Shown: positions 50,421-63,789, counted from the stretch's first letter. The stretch is DNA of 64,000 nucleotides from Drosophila pseudoobscura (GCF_009870125.1 NC_046680.1:4030001-4094000), one strand, 5' to 3'. Made by a program: numbers and translations. The notes: generated by a model from the sequence alone, not told the origin.

Positions 50421-53400
50421 TTAGCATGACTCCTTATTGCAGTCGACAAAGTTACTAAACTCCGTGGCATTTGGCGGGCCCTCGCTGTACAGATAGGTGA
50501 CGGGCCAGAGGCGGGCGGCGGCGAAATCGCTAAGACTTTGCAATCCCCCAGGACGAGGTGGATGCTGGCTGTATTCGCTGCTTGCCGCTGTCGCAGGCTG
50601 CGAGTGAGAGTGTTGGTGTGAGTGTGACTGGTGCTTCTGCTTTTGCTGCTCCTTGGGACTGGCCAGACCAAGGTGGGAGTGCGTCGGCTGTGTTCCGTTC
50701 TGGCCGGGATAGTATCGATCGCTGCACTTGCGCCACTGATCAGACTCGTCGCCCACAAAACACCTGGAAGGTATAGAATAAAGCGAGAAGGCCGACAGTG
50801 GGAGGCAGGAAGAGCGAGATGGACGCCCTTACTTACCAGGGGTAATCGAAGCCCTTGCTGTAGCCACACGGATGATCCGCCTTGCAACAGTAGTCCCAGG
50901 AGCCAACCTCAGAGCCGTCCGTCTCGCAGGAGTAAAATCCCGTGATCAGATTTTTCTCGCAGGGACTGCTGCGTCGACAGGGTTTGCCGGAGACCGTGTA
51001 ATGACGCCAGGCCACATCGCCTTTTGCGAATGAGAAGTGCATTTAGAAAAGCCATGGATATGGAAATGGACATAGGGAGTGGGAATTGGTATGCAAGCTG
51101 TTGGTTAGTATTCGGGGAAGAGTTGGGTGGTATTTGGATTCGTCTTTTCTGTTGATTGGTAGGTTGATGCAATGATAGATTGGTTGGTTTGTGTTATATC
51201 AGGTTCCAACTGTACATGCTAGTAATCGTTATACACAAAGCATTCTCCGCTACAAGCTATTTTACAGATTAATATTAGGTATAAATACATTACTAGGTCT
51301 AACTTGGGCTATACAGACTATTTCCCTTGGAACAGCAGGTGGATCTGGAGCCCGCTCGGGTTATTTACACAGTGGGGGAGTTGCAACAGGTTAATAGCTT
51401 TAGTTTACCAGGTTCCCGGAAGATGTCCATTCGTCGATCGTTGTTCACTCGCGATCCGCCAATTGTGTTCACCTTGTCACGACAGGTCCAGTCAAAGGGA
51501 TTCCAGGCAAAGAGCCAGAAGTCCCGCTCCTTGGTGTGTGTATAGTGAACATCGAGCTTGAGCTCCGTTTGGTCGAGGTCAGAGAGTTCGCAGTTATGGG
51601 AGCTAGCATGCGAGCTGGGAGGGTTGAAAGAGGTTTTACTGTATATGGATCTTCATTCGGCCTACTCTCTAATTACCCGTAACTAAAGGCATAGCATTTG
51701 AATGGAGTAGTCTCCCTAAATCGTATGCACTCCTTCTTGCAGGCCATCTCCGAAGGCACTGATATCAACTTCTTGATGGCTGGTGGGAGGAGCCTGGCGG
51801 GGGAGCCATAGCCCAGATAGCACACTGCGATGGGAGAGGTTTCTTTACAGGGTGGATCTTTGCTTGGGATCGATTCTACTACTCACGTTTCTTGTGCTTC
51901 TCGTCCACGATGGGCTGAATCTCACATCCGTGTCCATAGCTGGCGCGCTCGAAGATGTCGAAGGCCGCATCCAGGATGAGGTGCCGCTCCTTGTCCATGT
52001 CCCGCACGGGCCAGTCACTTAGCTGGCAATTGTCAATTATGCCCGTGTGCCTCTGTTGGCCATAGCGGTACGCAAAAGCGCGACAGGTAAATTTGGTGGA
52101 ACGAATGCATTCCATTTCGCACTCCCCCACGGATCTCACGGTAAGGGAGTCGCGAACAATGGACTTGAAGAACCGCGTGGCGTCGATGGCTCGGAAGAAA
52201 CACTCTGCAAAGATCATCAATACGCTGATCATCAGTCATGTCATCTAGGCCCTTCCGCAAACTTACGCGCATTTCGCGGATCGGAGAGCGCCGTGTTGGG
52301 GGCACCGCTGTCGTGGCGACGGAGCGGCTGTCTGCAGACATCCATATCGTCCGCCATGGAGTATATGTCATAGTCTCGATCCGGCTCAATGTCCACGTAG
52401 TAATCCAGCATGTTGACTGGCCTGTCGCAGAGCATGCAATTGTCCCTGCCCGCCTGGTTGTACCGGTAGCTGAAAGTGTGGCAGCTAAAGCTAGGCCGCT
52501 GGTCCGAGCACAGGCGCTCGCACTCCGTCAATGTTGGCACATTGTAGGCGTGCCTTATGGCCGTTTTATGCAGTCGGAAGCCTTCGCTGGTCTTCGCCGA
52601 GCATTCTGATGGAGGGGCGAAGAATGTTCATGCACTTGTCAATCGGTGGGAGGCCTCCACCTTCACTTTCGCTTTTACTTACCATCCGGCCCGGGGCGTC
52701 GTGTCCACTGTTGTCTGTAATCGTTGCGCCGCTTTGGATAGTCGTCCTCGTAGCTGGAGCCCGGGTAACCCAGCACGGAGTTGGACTCCCGATGCGGTGC
52801 CCCCAGCTGGAAGTAGTTGAAGTCATGGTCCTTGCGTCGCTGCGACTCACTCAGACCCCAGTAGGAGGTGTGCTTACTATTGCTGTTGCTGCCCCCGTAG
52901 CTGCCGCCATAGTTACCCCAGTTTTCCTCGCCCCCGATGAGATACGGAACAAACTTATTGGGCTTCTTGTATGGGCTAGGACCTGCACTAGATCCATCGC
53001 GATCGAGATAATTATGGATAGGACGGCTTGGCTCATGCGGTCGATATGGAGAGAAGTCAGGGCCCGGCCGATAGGGCGGTCGGTACTTGTCGACTCGATC
53101 TGTTTCGGGTCTTGGTGGCCTGTACGCAGAACCATCGTACCCAGAACTGCTCGGTAACGTTTCCCATCGATCTGGTCGAACTGGACTATAGCGTGGGGGA
53201 TCATGACGATCTGCATAAGAGTGATCGCTTCCGTAGCTGCTGGGTGGTGTGTGTCCAAAATAGTCGGAGCCGGCGGATCCAGACCCATGTGAGGAGAACT
53301 CATAGGAAGAGGAGGACGACGACGACGATGACGAAGAAGCGGTGTGCGAGCCTTGGTAATCAGAGGAGAAAGGTCGGTGCTCATAGGAGCTGCTCGGCGC

Positions 53401-56400
53401 CCTCGGCGGACCCGGCGGACCCGGCGGACTCGACGGCCCTCGATAATGGTCAATAGCTGAGCTACTTGGGGGTGGTGGCCGAAAATGATTCCTATCCCTG
53501 TCGCGGTCTCGATCGCGATCACCATATCCGCTGCCGCTACTGCTGGGTCCTGGACCAGTGCTTGGCTTCAAGTAAATGGGATTGCTACTCAAGGGACCCT
53601 TTGAGCAGTCCTGGCAAGCGTTGCGCCGACAACTAGACGGCGCATTGCGATCCCTCTCATAGTAATCGTAGTCCGGATGCCGCAGCAGATTAGAGTCCCG
53701 CCGATTGGCACTGGAGTAGAGATCCATCTGCGACAAGGGCATCTCGATCAACTCGCAATCGCCCTGGCCATGCCCGGAGGGGTCCAGCCTGTAGTTGAAG
53801 CCCTCGCACATAAATCTCCTCTCATGGCCGCACTCCCGCATGCATTCCTCTACCCGCTCGCAGGAGATGGAGCGACGCACCCAGTGGGGCGCTATGCGCT
53901 TCCCAGCTAAGACTCGACGGAAGCAGGCTGCAATGGAAATAAAGTTCGAGTTGGAGTTGAAGATGGAGGCGGAGGTGGAGGTGGATGTGGAGATGCTGAG
54001 GCTCTTTACGCAACTGCTAGTAAGAAAAACTGTTTGACGCTGAAAGTCAGTGAAGCGCGGACAGAACCCAAGATCGGGGCTGGGAGTGGGTTGCTTGCTT
54101 CATGTTTCTGATGTTTCTGATGTTTCTGTTTCGGGCCATGTTTTTCTTTTTGGCGGCACCGGCACATCCGCTGCCGCTTCAGTAAATTATGTTCGAGTCA
54201 TGTTCGGTGCTACGGCGGACACAACACCCATGTATATCATCAGCCTTCGCCACAGATTATCTTCGAGAAAAAAAAGACAACAGCCACTACGTCTCCACGA
54301 AAAAGAACCCAGGCCCACGATGGAAATTATGCAAATTACTTTAATACGCACCACAACTCCCCAAAATAAAATTATACCTCAAGTGGAATGACCGAGTGGG
54401 CGAAGTGGCTAACCTCCCGACCTTACCTTTGGCATCCTCCACAATGATAATTGTGCTGCTCAGGTCGCTGTGCCTGGTGGGACTCACAAATTTGGCTTCG
54501 ATGTCATCGACATACAGCAGAAACAAGGACAGAATCAGACTTAGACTCAGACCCGGAGTCGGTGGCCCTTGATCCCGTCTGAGTGACCTCATTTTAAAGA
54601 AGACAGATTCCAATGAAGCCTCGAAAATTGAAAACTGAATTTATAATTTGTCTCGCTTCTGCGTCGCTCACTGATGACTGATTACGTAATTAGTAACTGG
54701 CGTTCTGGGCCAATTAATTTCTGTGCAATGTCAAATGATTAGAACAATGAACGAGAGCGGGAGCGCGGTGGCAGGCCGCCTGCTAGCATGACCTCTCGGT
54801 AGCATGCAGGACACGGCGGATACACGAGAACGATTTCGGGGCCCGGCCCAGAACGACACGCGGCAACGGTGATTCTAATCGCGAATGAACAGCGGCTGTG
54901 GTCAAGCTTGCGGTTTTATACGAGTACCGAGCTGAGCTTTTCGCTCCGCTAAACTCTCTTGATCTCTGTCGCTCCGCTCTCAGTTAAAGTTTCGCATTTT
55001 CATGGGGATTCTTCGCCCCTCCTCTCCGCATGCCGTGCTCCATTGTGGGTGAGTATCGTCTGAAGCCTTGAGTCTAGTTTAATGAGAGTTTTTTGGAAGA
55101 AGATTGCTTATCTGCAGCGATGGTTCAGATGAAAATACGAGGGTACAGATCGCATGAATGAGATTTGCCCTGGGCAGATCTGCCAGCAGATGCGATGGAT
55201 GAGACGAGATCCAAGATGCAGCCAAGCGTTTCCAGTTGGACCCGCCGACCCACACCCCAGTCAAGGATGCCATAATACTCGTACTTACTCGTCCTACATT
55301 ATTATATTACATTTTAGCAAACTACCTTAACTGTTACTTGGTTAATGGTTAAGTATAGAAAGAGTTAAAGGAGTTCAAGGATGTGAATATTTCGATCAGT
55401 TATCAGCCCTGCCATATACGAACTATATTCGCCGCTTGGGTCCTTTGGTGTCTTAAAGGATTTTCAAAACTATTTCCCAGAGCAAAGCTGAACGTATGGT
55501 TTTCTCTAGTTTTGTGCGAGACCTGCTTACAGACAACACTCCATTCCATCAATCATTTTAGATGCCATATTCATAGAATATGCAGGTACATATGATATGC
55601 ATGCAGAAGCTCAGGTACAAGAGGTATAAGAGAGCTTGAGCGCATTTCCGTTTCTGAATCAATGTCACTACTGGCTACTGGTATGCACCACGAGTGGGGG
55701 GTTCTGTGTTTTTGTGCTGTGGCTTTATGGTTGGGATTTGCATACAATGAATGCCAGGGGAGCTGCATCGCCATTCAAGTGCATGCATAGTGCAATTCTC
55801 TTCTGGTGTGCTGCTCTTGCACAACTCCGTGGCATGGCCTGGCATAGCCGAAAAAAAAGGCGCTGATGTGTAGGAGCATTGCTTCCGCCTCCGAGCAAAC
55901 CAAATTGTTCTGTGCTCCAATCTTCAAGTGTGAATTACGATCTGTCCCACGATCTGTTAGTGAACTAACTAACTAACCAACAAAACAAACGAACACGCCA
56001 CCTCAGAAACAACAATTAACCATGTTAACGTCATCAAGTTTGCCATTTGAACTTGGATTTGTTTGGCACTTGGCATATGGTTATGTCACCGCCACCCGCT
56101 GCTTCGGTGGAGTTCCTGTTCATGCACTCAACTTCGTCACACTCGGGAAGCTCGAAGGGAAGCTGAGCCAAATGTTTAAGTAGAATTGTTCTTTGATGAA
56201 ATTTTTAGAGCTATCATAAATCTTCTGCGCTTGACAGCAGAATGCCCCCTGTAAGAAATGAGATCATTTTGTCTAGGGATTTCAGATTACACCGATATGA
56301 GTTGCTGTATTGCCATACTCTTGCTAAAGCAAAATATGATTTTGGAAAAACATTCAAGGAAGAGTCCCATACTTACTTACCTCCCATAAATACGTTTGTG

Positions 56401-59400
56401 CATACTTCAATGCTTAAATCCTTCAACTCGTAAGTTAAGTATGTTTTTCTTTCTCTAATAAGGAATCTTTCACCTCATCTGATTTACTCGTCTTGTACTT
56501 TTCCGATACAGAGAGCAACTGTCAAATGAATCTATGTACATGTAGTAGTCCAAACTTTGTTGAGCTTTTGCTTTGCTGTAGAGTGCGAATTCGTAAAATG
56601 CTAAAGTTTGAGTGTGGATGAATATCGAACCACCCATCCACCGGACGCGATTTTACCAGAGCTGATGAGAGACGAGAGTAGACAATCTGCCAGGCTAATG
56701 GGTTTATTTTTGTTGGGCGAATAAAAGGTAAAGAATGTGGGTCAATCGAGTGGCTGCTCGGCTGTCCGTCTGTCTGTCCGACTGTCTGTCACCTGTGTGG
56801 ACGCCAAAACCAAATGATTTTTAGCTGTGCGCCATGTTAGTTCTACATTTTACGAGTAGCATATATTTGTAATTGTCAAGTGACCCGCGTCATTGTCTGT
56901 TACATGAATATTTGAAAGTGCAGGTACGTAGGTTAACTTCTGGGACAGCGCGAATCCGATAATTAGTAGGCGAATGTGGATTGGGGACGGGTCGGTATAA
57001 GTGAAATCAGACTTAGGCACTTACCTTTCAGCTTATCCGTGGGATAACCGAGATAATCGTGATCGCGATCGCGGTCTCTATCTCTGTCGCCCATAGGTCG
57101 TTCTGAAATTTTACCATGGCGCCTTTTCAGTCCAGAGAACTTCCAGATTATCATCGTTTCACACTTACTGTTGCTCCCCTGCATGTAGTCATCGGGATTG
57201 AAGTAGGTGGCAATGGTTTTATCGTCGTCCAAGCTGTATCCCCCATACCCGTCCCCAGGGCGCATTGCGCTTCCATTGCGTCGCACGTAGTCGTCCCGCA
57301 GTGGCGGAGATTCATCGTATGGGGGTGGAGGGCGGGCGGAGGGTCCTGGCATGCCATAGTCGCCGTCGTGTGTGGACTGCATCGGCGGATCGGGTCGGTT
57401 AGTGTAGTCCGGCCTGGGTTCACGGTGGGATTCGTAGCTGGGACTGGGTCGCAGTCCGTAGGATGGAGGCGTGGAGCTGTCGTACGGCCGCGGTGGAGGA
57501 GGCGGATAGTCAGGACGAGGCGGCCTGGCTCCATAGTGTGGCCGCTCATCCGAGGACGCGCTCGGAGGTCGCATGGTAGGTGGTGTGTACCGTTCCGGGC
57601 TGCCATAACTGTAGCCGTTTCCATAGCCCAGCCCGAAGATGGGGCGTGGGGGGCCATGGGGTGTGGGCCTCGCCTCCTCATTCTCCAGGGATGGCGGGCC
57701 ATGATAGTGGTCCTCTATCTCAGGGGCGTTGGCCGCGTAGCCGCCTGGGATGTAGACGTCTTCGTTGGGAGCTGGATAGTTGTTCTCATAGAGGGCGGGG
57801 TATTTGTATAGGGGATACAAGTCGTGCGAGAAGTACAACCGATCGCCGAGACCAGGGGGCGGCGGAAGAGATGGCGCAGAGATCGCGGGAAGCTGCGGCG
57901 GCGCGGGCTCGTCCGTGTGCGGAGTCGGGTTCACGATCAGCACTGGAGTGTTACCCACCTCCAGCGGACGATTGGGCAAGTTCGCCGGGGTCGGTCCGGG
58001 GCTGATGGGACTGGGACCCGGTCCGGGTGCAATCGAATTGTCGCTCAGGTCGAAGCAGTTCGTCTTGCGAGTATACAAATCAAAGTCGGGATCGAAAATC
58101 ACGCCTCCCGGCCGCCCACCGCCGCCCGAGCCGTACTGCTCCGACGACAACTGACATGTGCCGTTTCCGCGTCGATGCACACTGCAAACAGAAACGAATT
58201 CAGAGGGCCGCAACCAAGAGGGACACCAAGAGGCTGGGATCGGGATTGGGTAATCGCCGTGTGACAGCTTGAACTCACCCGAATGAGATGGCCTGGCACT
58301 TCTCGCCCGCCTGCAGACACTTTTCCTTGCACATCTTCAGCGAGTTGGTGTCTTCGGTGCGGAAGGTCTTCTCAAATGGCAGCATCGCCTCCAGTGCGAT
58401 CCGCTCGAAGCAGTCTGCCGACGATTCCAATTCAAATAAAAACACAATCATACAACAATTATTGCGCTTAAAGGTTGCTACTTGCGAACTGCAGTTGGGC
58501 AATGGAAATGGGAATGGGAGTAGGAAGAGGAATCCCCCTCCTCTAAGCCGAGCTAGCAGTGGACCTCGGATTGCGTCACCAGATAAATGGGTAAATGATG
58601 AGCAAGTTCCACTTGCACTTTCAAGGCCACCACTCAGTGGAGCTGGTGCGATGCTCCACTTCATCCACTTTATGGTAGGTTAGTTTTATCGACTCTGCAA
58701 TTGTCGCTTTCCGATTGTCTGCCATTCTGCTAGCTTTGTTCTTTATTCAAATTGGAATTGTATTAGCATTGCGTGCCGCGGCGACGCAGCTGACTGCCAT
58801 TAACCCATCTGCGACTCGTATAAGTTCCTTTCTTCTCCTATTTGGTGGCTGTCGGTATGCGAGTGTCATGAATAATTCAAAAAGGTCAAACACACAAACA
58901 AAACTCTCATTGTGATGTCTGTGGCTTTGACATGCTCCACGGCTTGGTTGTCAATCTATGGTTTTTAGAGGGACGGATTTCAACCAATTCCTAGGAAATC
59001 TCGTTTTTCCTTTTCCCTGCAATCAAGGAGTGTGCGGCAGTCCCCGTTGTCCGCTTAATCAAGTTTTTTCCAGTACGAATCTTACTGGGAGAGAGTTAGT
59101 GGCAGAGAGGAGGAGAGAAAGGGAGATGGTCACGCATGCGGTGAAACTTGTATTCTTTTTTATTTCATTATGAATATAACCGATCGCAACCAGATTGGGG
59201 AGTATGGTAGACAAGTTCATTGATGCCATCGATGGGTATTGAGAATACTCCAAATATATAAACTTGAAGGGGTTGGAAACTCTTCCCCCTTGTTGTTACA
59301 TTTACACATATTTAACGAATATCTAACCGGGTACATAATTATTTCTCTGGTGTGAATTTCTCTTAAGTGATATTGGGGTTAAGATCATTTCGCTTGTCCT

Positions 59401-59671
59401 GTCGTTGAACGATGTTCTGCTTTAAAATGCCTGAAATGGAGCTTTTACTCCTATATCTACAACATGAATGTGTGTACTTCTATGTAGGGATATGTAGGGT
59501 TCGTTTATCCAACCCTCCCGACGCGTCATCGCACTTACCATTTCGTGCGGAAACCAACTGATTATCGACAGTTAGTGCCTCTGCGGTCTGCCAGATGCCG
59601 AAGAGTATGAAGAGCGTCCAGAGCATCGGTAGTGATCGCCGCCTGTGCTGTTCCTCCATAAACCGAATCAT
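50421..59671 (-). CDS. Large secreted multi-PAN/apple-domain protein, long isoform
   Basis: Twelve minus-strand exons: 59671-59539, 58414-58279, 58181-57169, 57102-57025, 53927-52683, 52605-52267, 52204-51887, 51824-51677, 51614-51409, 51020-50837 and 50763-50421 by this list (eleven in the long form, plus one alternative first exon at 54592). All phases agree and give 1380 residues. A signal peptide (MLWTLFILFGIWQTAEA) is followed by PAN module 1 (DCFERIALEAMLPFEK, CKEKCLQAGEKCQAISFG). A Pro/Tyr-rich low-complexity region of about 330 residues follows, then PAN 2 (CERVEECMRECGHERRFMCE) and a second Ser/Pro/Tyr-rich linker. PAN 3 (LTECERLCSDQRPSFSCHTF), PAN 4 (CEMECIRSTKFTCRAFAYRY) and PAN 5 (ACKKECIRFRETTPFKCYAF) come next, then a Cys-rich C-terminal domain (SWDYCCKADHPCGYSKGFDY) and a Gln/His-rich tail. 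PAN modules bind proteins or sugars, so an extracellular matrix role is likely. I do not recall its fly gene name. Confidence 0.88.
54427..54592 (-). CDS. Alternative first exon of the PAN-domain gene (own signal peptide)
   Basis: Minus-strand exon from ATG 54592 to a GTAAGG donor after 54427, ending in phase 1 like the exons that normally join 53927. It encodes MRSLRRDQGPPTPG, a hydrophobic signal core (LSLSLILSLFLLYV) and SPTRHSDLSSTIIIVEDAK. Joined to 53927-50421 it gives a 982-residue form that lacks PAN 1 and the first Pro-rich region. A TATA box lies 320 bp upstream. A separate gene is excluded only by the shared downstream exons. Confidence 0.8.
54914..54920 (-). promoter_or_regulatory. 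TATA box of the short PAN isoform
   Basis: TATAAAA on the minus strand (within CTCGTATAAAACCGC) lies 322 bp upstream of the ATG at 54592. It is suitable for a start site near 54885 and an unspliced 5' UTR of about 290 nt. Confidence 0.6.
54930..57020. other. Intron of the long PAN isoform and upstream region of the short form
   Basis: About 2.1 kb without convincing exons on either strand. It includes a 'ctgtccgtctgtctgtccg' microsatellite-like tract at 56762-56780. This stretch is the natural place for enhancers of the short-form promoter, but I recognised no specific sites. Confidence 0.4.
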
Positions 59672-60130
59672 TGGGCCTCGAAATTGTTTTCACTGGTGGA
59701 ACCGATATCCTATCTGTATTGGTTTGGTACAGATTCACTTGGTCCTTGATTCGTAATCAATCTTGCCTTCCTTTTACATTATTAGAGGTTTTTCTTTATA
59801 AATTCTGTGTAGAGAATCGTGTTTGCATCGCACTGTTAGGACGGACCGGAGATGGCGAACTGAAAGACAGGCAGCCACGCGAGGCGCGTAGAAACCTTAT
59901 TCGTTACGACTATTTCTCCTCTTTCTCTCTGGCCTTTCTTCAGAGTCACAGTCGCGTGTTAGAGTGGTTTTTATTTTTATTTTTATTTCTTTTCGTGTTG
60001 GAGTGTTTCTGGCTTTCGCGTTACGTTTCGCTACTTTTCACATTCTTTCACCGTTAATTATGTTGCCAAAATATGCAGATCATTATAAAAGATCCCCAAC
60101 ATCTATAGTGGGACCCTCTCTGCCGCTTAT

Positions 60131-63100
60131 TTATGGGCTCGGCTCAGCAGAAAAGCCTGAAGAATCTACGGTTGCGGAAGAGACCAAATCTACATAATTA
60201 CGCGGATGAGTATTGGGCGGCTTGTAAATGCGAGTGGGAAAGAGATAGCCAGAGTCAATAACCTCTCCAACGAAGCGCTTCGGCTCGGATCGGCTAGGAA
60301 CTTCCTTGACGATGAGTTCATCCCATTCCAGAGGCAGAGGGTGCCGTGCCTGTGACCTTTCGACCAATGGTTAGAAACAAGAATTGCCCAATAATTAAAA
60401 ACTCGAATGACAAAGTGCTCATCAATGCGTAAATCCAGCGTTTGTCATCATCCAAGCCGATCCAAGCCGATCCGACCCAAGTTGGCCAAAAATCCCAAAA
60501 AACAATAATTTTTTATTTTTATTTGCCGACTTTGATGGCTTGATGAAGAATCTTGATGATTAATTAGAGGCCAACTGAAGCCGTCCTAAGGTTTGTGGCT
60601 GTTGGTTGCAACGAATATGTAGGTCTCACAATTTAAAAACAAATCTTACGAAGTGTACTATTGTAGTATATATATATATATATATATATATATACGAGTA
60701 TGTAGAATGTTTCAACCACTTCTTCTGGGGTCCCTGGATTCGGGTCAGCTTCTTCAACGCCTTTCCGCTTCACGACTGCGATTAGGGCGAATGGATAGGT
60801 ACGTTGCGCTTTGACACTGCGTATTTTTGGCTAATGACAAGAAATCTCTCTCCCGCCCGGTCTACACTCACTAGCTTCGGACTTGAGCTCAGTTTTTTCT
60901 GGGTTTGCTTTGCTTTGCATTGGATTACGAATATATTTTTGCAACCCGCTTTCAATTCTGATTTTCGTCTCGTCTCGATTCGTTTGGTTTGCTTTCGCTG
61001 CGACTCGAACTCGCCGCCGATCCGCACTCGCTAAACAATTGAAGCCGAATAAAAATTCTGATTTAGTTGTGTTTGAAATTCATCGAAAGAGCAGAAAGCA
61101 AAGCGGCAGCGTCGCCGCCGGCTGCGCTGTGACAGAGACACCGGCAGAGCAGCAGCGCTCACAAAGCTTTTGTTGTATGGAGCGTTTAGATTCGAACACA
61201 GGTGGGACATCGGAGGGGCATGGGCAGACGAGAGGCACTGGAGTTTGGCTCCGCAGATCGTCATCATCATTATCATCATTAGCATTGCCCTCGCTGCGCC
61301 CACTTGGGGCGATGATTCGATGTGGGGATGAGTCGGGAAAGAGGGGGCAGACAGCCCAGCTCAGCCCAGCTCAGCCCAGCCCTCTGGCTGCTTGGGAGTC
61401 CGTCTTCCGCGTCTTCTTTCCGCCTAATAGCTGGCAATGACTCTCGAAAAACGTTTCAAAACGAAATGGTAAGAAGAGGATTGAAACTAAAAGATAAGCG
61501 AAGCTCGAATGCTCTTGTTGTATTTCGTATTAGTCATGTCCACTCTGGAAGAGAAGAGAAGAGAATAGGGGAAGAAAGCTCTCTGATGCCCACACACAGA
61601 CCCAGAAAACCAACTTACTTATAGCTTCAGTTTGTAGATATGTATCATGTTTCTATCATATTATTGCACATAATAGGGTTTTCTACCGATTTACCGAACA
61701 GCTTCGCTTTTCGAATAGTAAGTATCGATGAAACCCAGTAAGTAGTTCTTTCGAGCTTTTGTGTCGCTATATGAGCTCATATTGTATGTACCTATCAATT
61801 GAAGAGTGCTAACGGAAGCAGACGCTGCTTTGCGTGATTATGGCTCGAGTGTGCGCGCAATTAGAGGCAGAGTTCTTGGTTGCAAGGCGGGAGTCAGTAG
61901 AGCACTCCACTCAAATTAGAATCGCACCCGAAGCCGAGAATCTTTCTTTTCCGCTTTGTTAGCCCCCCTAAGCGATGAGAAATTTAAATTTAACGGACAC
62001 ACTGGCCACACATGTATTTGGTGTGGGCTTCGTCTTCGGCAGCCGATGCCGATGCCGAGCAGATGCTGCTCAACCGTTAACTCGTGTGTGTTTTCACCGA
62101 AAAAAAGATGAAAAAAAGTCAAAGGGCACGAAAGGGTGCCGGAGACTGGGGGCGGTGGAGGGGTGGTGTTGCTGTAGGAGGTGTGTAATTGGCGACACCT
62201 TTAAGTGCCGACCTTGTCATGCTCGCTGGCGTCGTCTAATTCAGGCCGGGGTTGTTCTTCATCAGCGCGTCGACATCACCATCGCCACTGCCACTGCCGG
62301 CGTCTGCGTCTGTGCGCATGCGTCGCTGTTGGCATCGACATCGACGCTGGCGCTGGCGGAAGATGAACGATGGTGGCAGAGGAGTCGAGTCTCCTCGATT
62401 CGCTGGAAGCTTGAGAAATGAGCTCATGCTCGTTCTGGTTCGTTCATTTGCATATCAGGAATTCCTGGGAATTATAAAGGCAAGGAGCAACAGCAACAGC
62501 AGCCGCTAATGTTCTCCGTGGCCACGCCCTCAAAAAGGGTCACTTCTTGAAGATTGCCAAATAGAAGCAGGTATCAGTATTGGCAGACGAGACAAATGTT
62601 GCAAAATAATTTATTTGTGTGAATATTTTGTGGGAGGCGTTGCTCTACATATCACTTGAATGCAACAGGCAGCACCGAGGTTTGCTTGGTATTTGTCCCT
62701 CGGCTCCGGCTCCAGCTCCGGCACCATCGACATCGACCCTATCCGAAATCCAAAATCGCTTCAAAAGTCAATCAAAATTCAGAGGGCGATCGGCGCTTTT
62801 GAGGGACGCATTGCGCCTGCCAAGTGGGCAAATGGCAGCCACTTGGTGGCGCCGTTTCTAGCGTTTTTGCGTGAAAATTCAATACGCAGCGCGTGTCTAA
62901 AAACAGATATTGGCGGCAGATACCACTGCGAGTGGGTTGATCGTGGGTGGACGGCGGATCCGCAGGAACGATCAACTAGCTGGCTGACTGGGGGCTCCTC
63001 CACGTCATGTAATACTTATCGATTGGGTAAACGGTTTCTGCCAGGGCGCATAAATTTTGTCAAGAGCTGATTGACAAATGTGGGCCAACAGGAAGCCCCA

Positions 63101-63789
63101 GCTGATCGACATTCACTAAATAAAATGCCTAGTCGCCCACTCATTCATGCTGCAAATTCGTTTGCTTCTGCAAATCAATCTTTCTCCTATCATGTAAGCC
63201 TCGACTATAAGTACAAACAAACGTATGAGTATGAGATAATAATCAGGTTTTCGTTTACTGTGACCGATTCGTGGAAAACGTTAACCATTTAAATATACAT
63301 ATGTATGTATATAATCACAGATAAGCTAATTGACAACCCACCAACACCAACATGTCCAATAAAACAGCATTAGCCAGTAATTCGTCTTTGACGCCAGTAT
63401 GAATCTATACATACTTATGTATATTCTTGATCAGCATCAGCGTTTGGCAGTGCATAACATACGCGTATACATATGTAATCTTTAACTATATTCCAAGCTC
63501 TTTCCCCAGAAACTAGTTTTGGCCAGCTCTTGTGTTGTAGGATCATAATCGCAGAAAATAGACAGCAACATTTGCTGCAACAGCTGTTTGACCAGCAGGC
63601 CACAGCCCCACAATGACCGAGTCCCCCAGTTCCAGTTCCCAGTAGTTCGGGCTCCTGTCCGTAGCATCGGGTGTTCCACTTTCGCAGTTATCCAAAACTC
63701 ACCCAGCAGGAAGTATTTGCATTCGCCACTCGGGAGGCGTCCACAGAAAGCGAAAGGAAAGTAATCATCCAGAGCAGTACAGCTACCAT
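60131..63789 (-). CDS. Probable small secreted protein, two exons (101 aa)
   Basis: Exon 1, 63789-63703, starts at an ATG and encodes a signal peptide (MVAVLLWMITFLSLSVDA) plus SRVANANTSCW, ending in phase 0 at GTGAGT. Exon 2, 60349-60131, follows a CACAG acceptor in phase 0 and encodes ARHPLPLEWDELIVKEVPSR, SEPKRFVGEVIDSGYLFPTR and IYKPPNTHPRNYVDLV, then stops at TAA. The join is an inference from phase, strand and composition; other exons may lie in the 3.3-kb intron. A Lys-Arg pair (EPKR) could be a processing site, but no amidation signal is seen. The only cysteine is in exon 1. It lies 460 bp upstream of the long PAN isoform and could instead be part of that transcript. Family not recognised. 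Confidence 0.5.
60667..60694. repeat. (TA)14 microsatellite
   Basis: A perfect TA dinucleotide run of 28 bp lies in the intron of the proposed small secreted gene. Likely length-polymorphic. Confidence 0.95.
60700..63700. other. Intronic or intergenic sequence
   Basis: Contains ORFs with biased composition but no domains, including a 'cccagctcagcccagctcag' tandem at 61354-61378 and a GC-rich, 'catcgaca'-rich stretch at 62260-62360. No exon could be supported. It may hold further exons of the small secreted gene or enhancers of the PAN gene. Confidence 0.35.

Noticed and set aside
52531-53157. 208-codon plus-strand ORF
   Set aside because: Antisense to the Pro/Ser-rich exon of the PAN gene; low-complexity shadow with no domain.
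54395-54430. tRNA-like 'gagtgggcgaagtggctaac' string
   Set aside because: No cloverleaf, no B box in place; it is intron next to the alternative PAN first exon.
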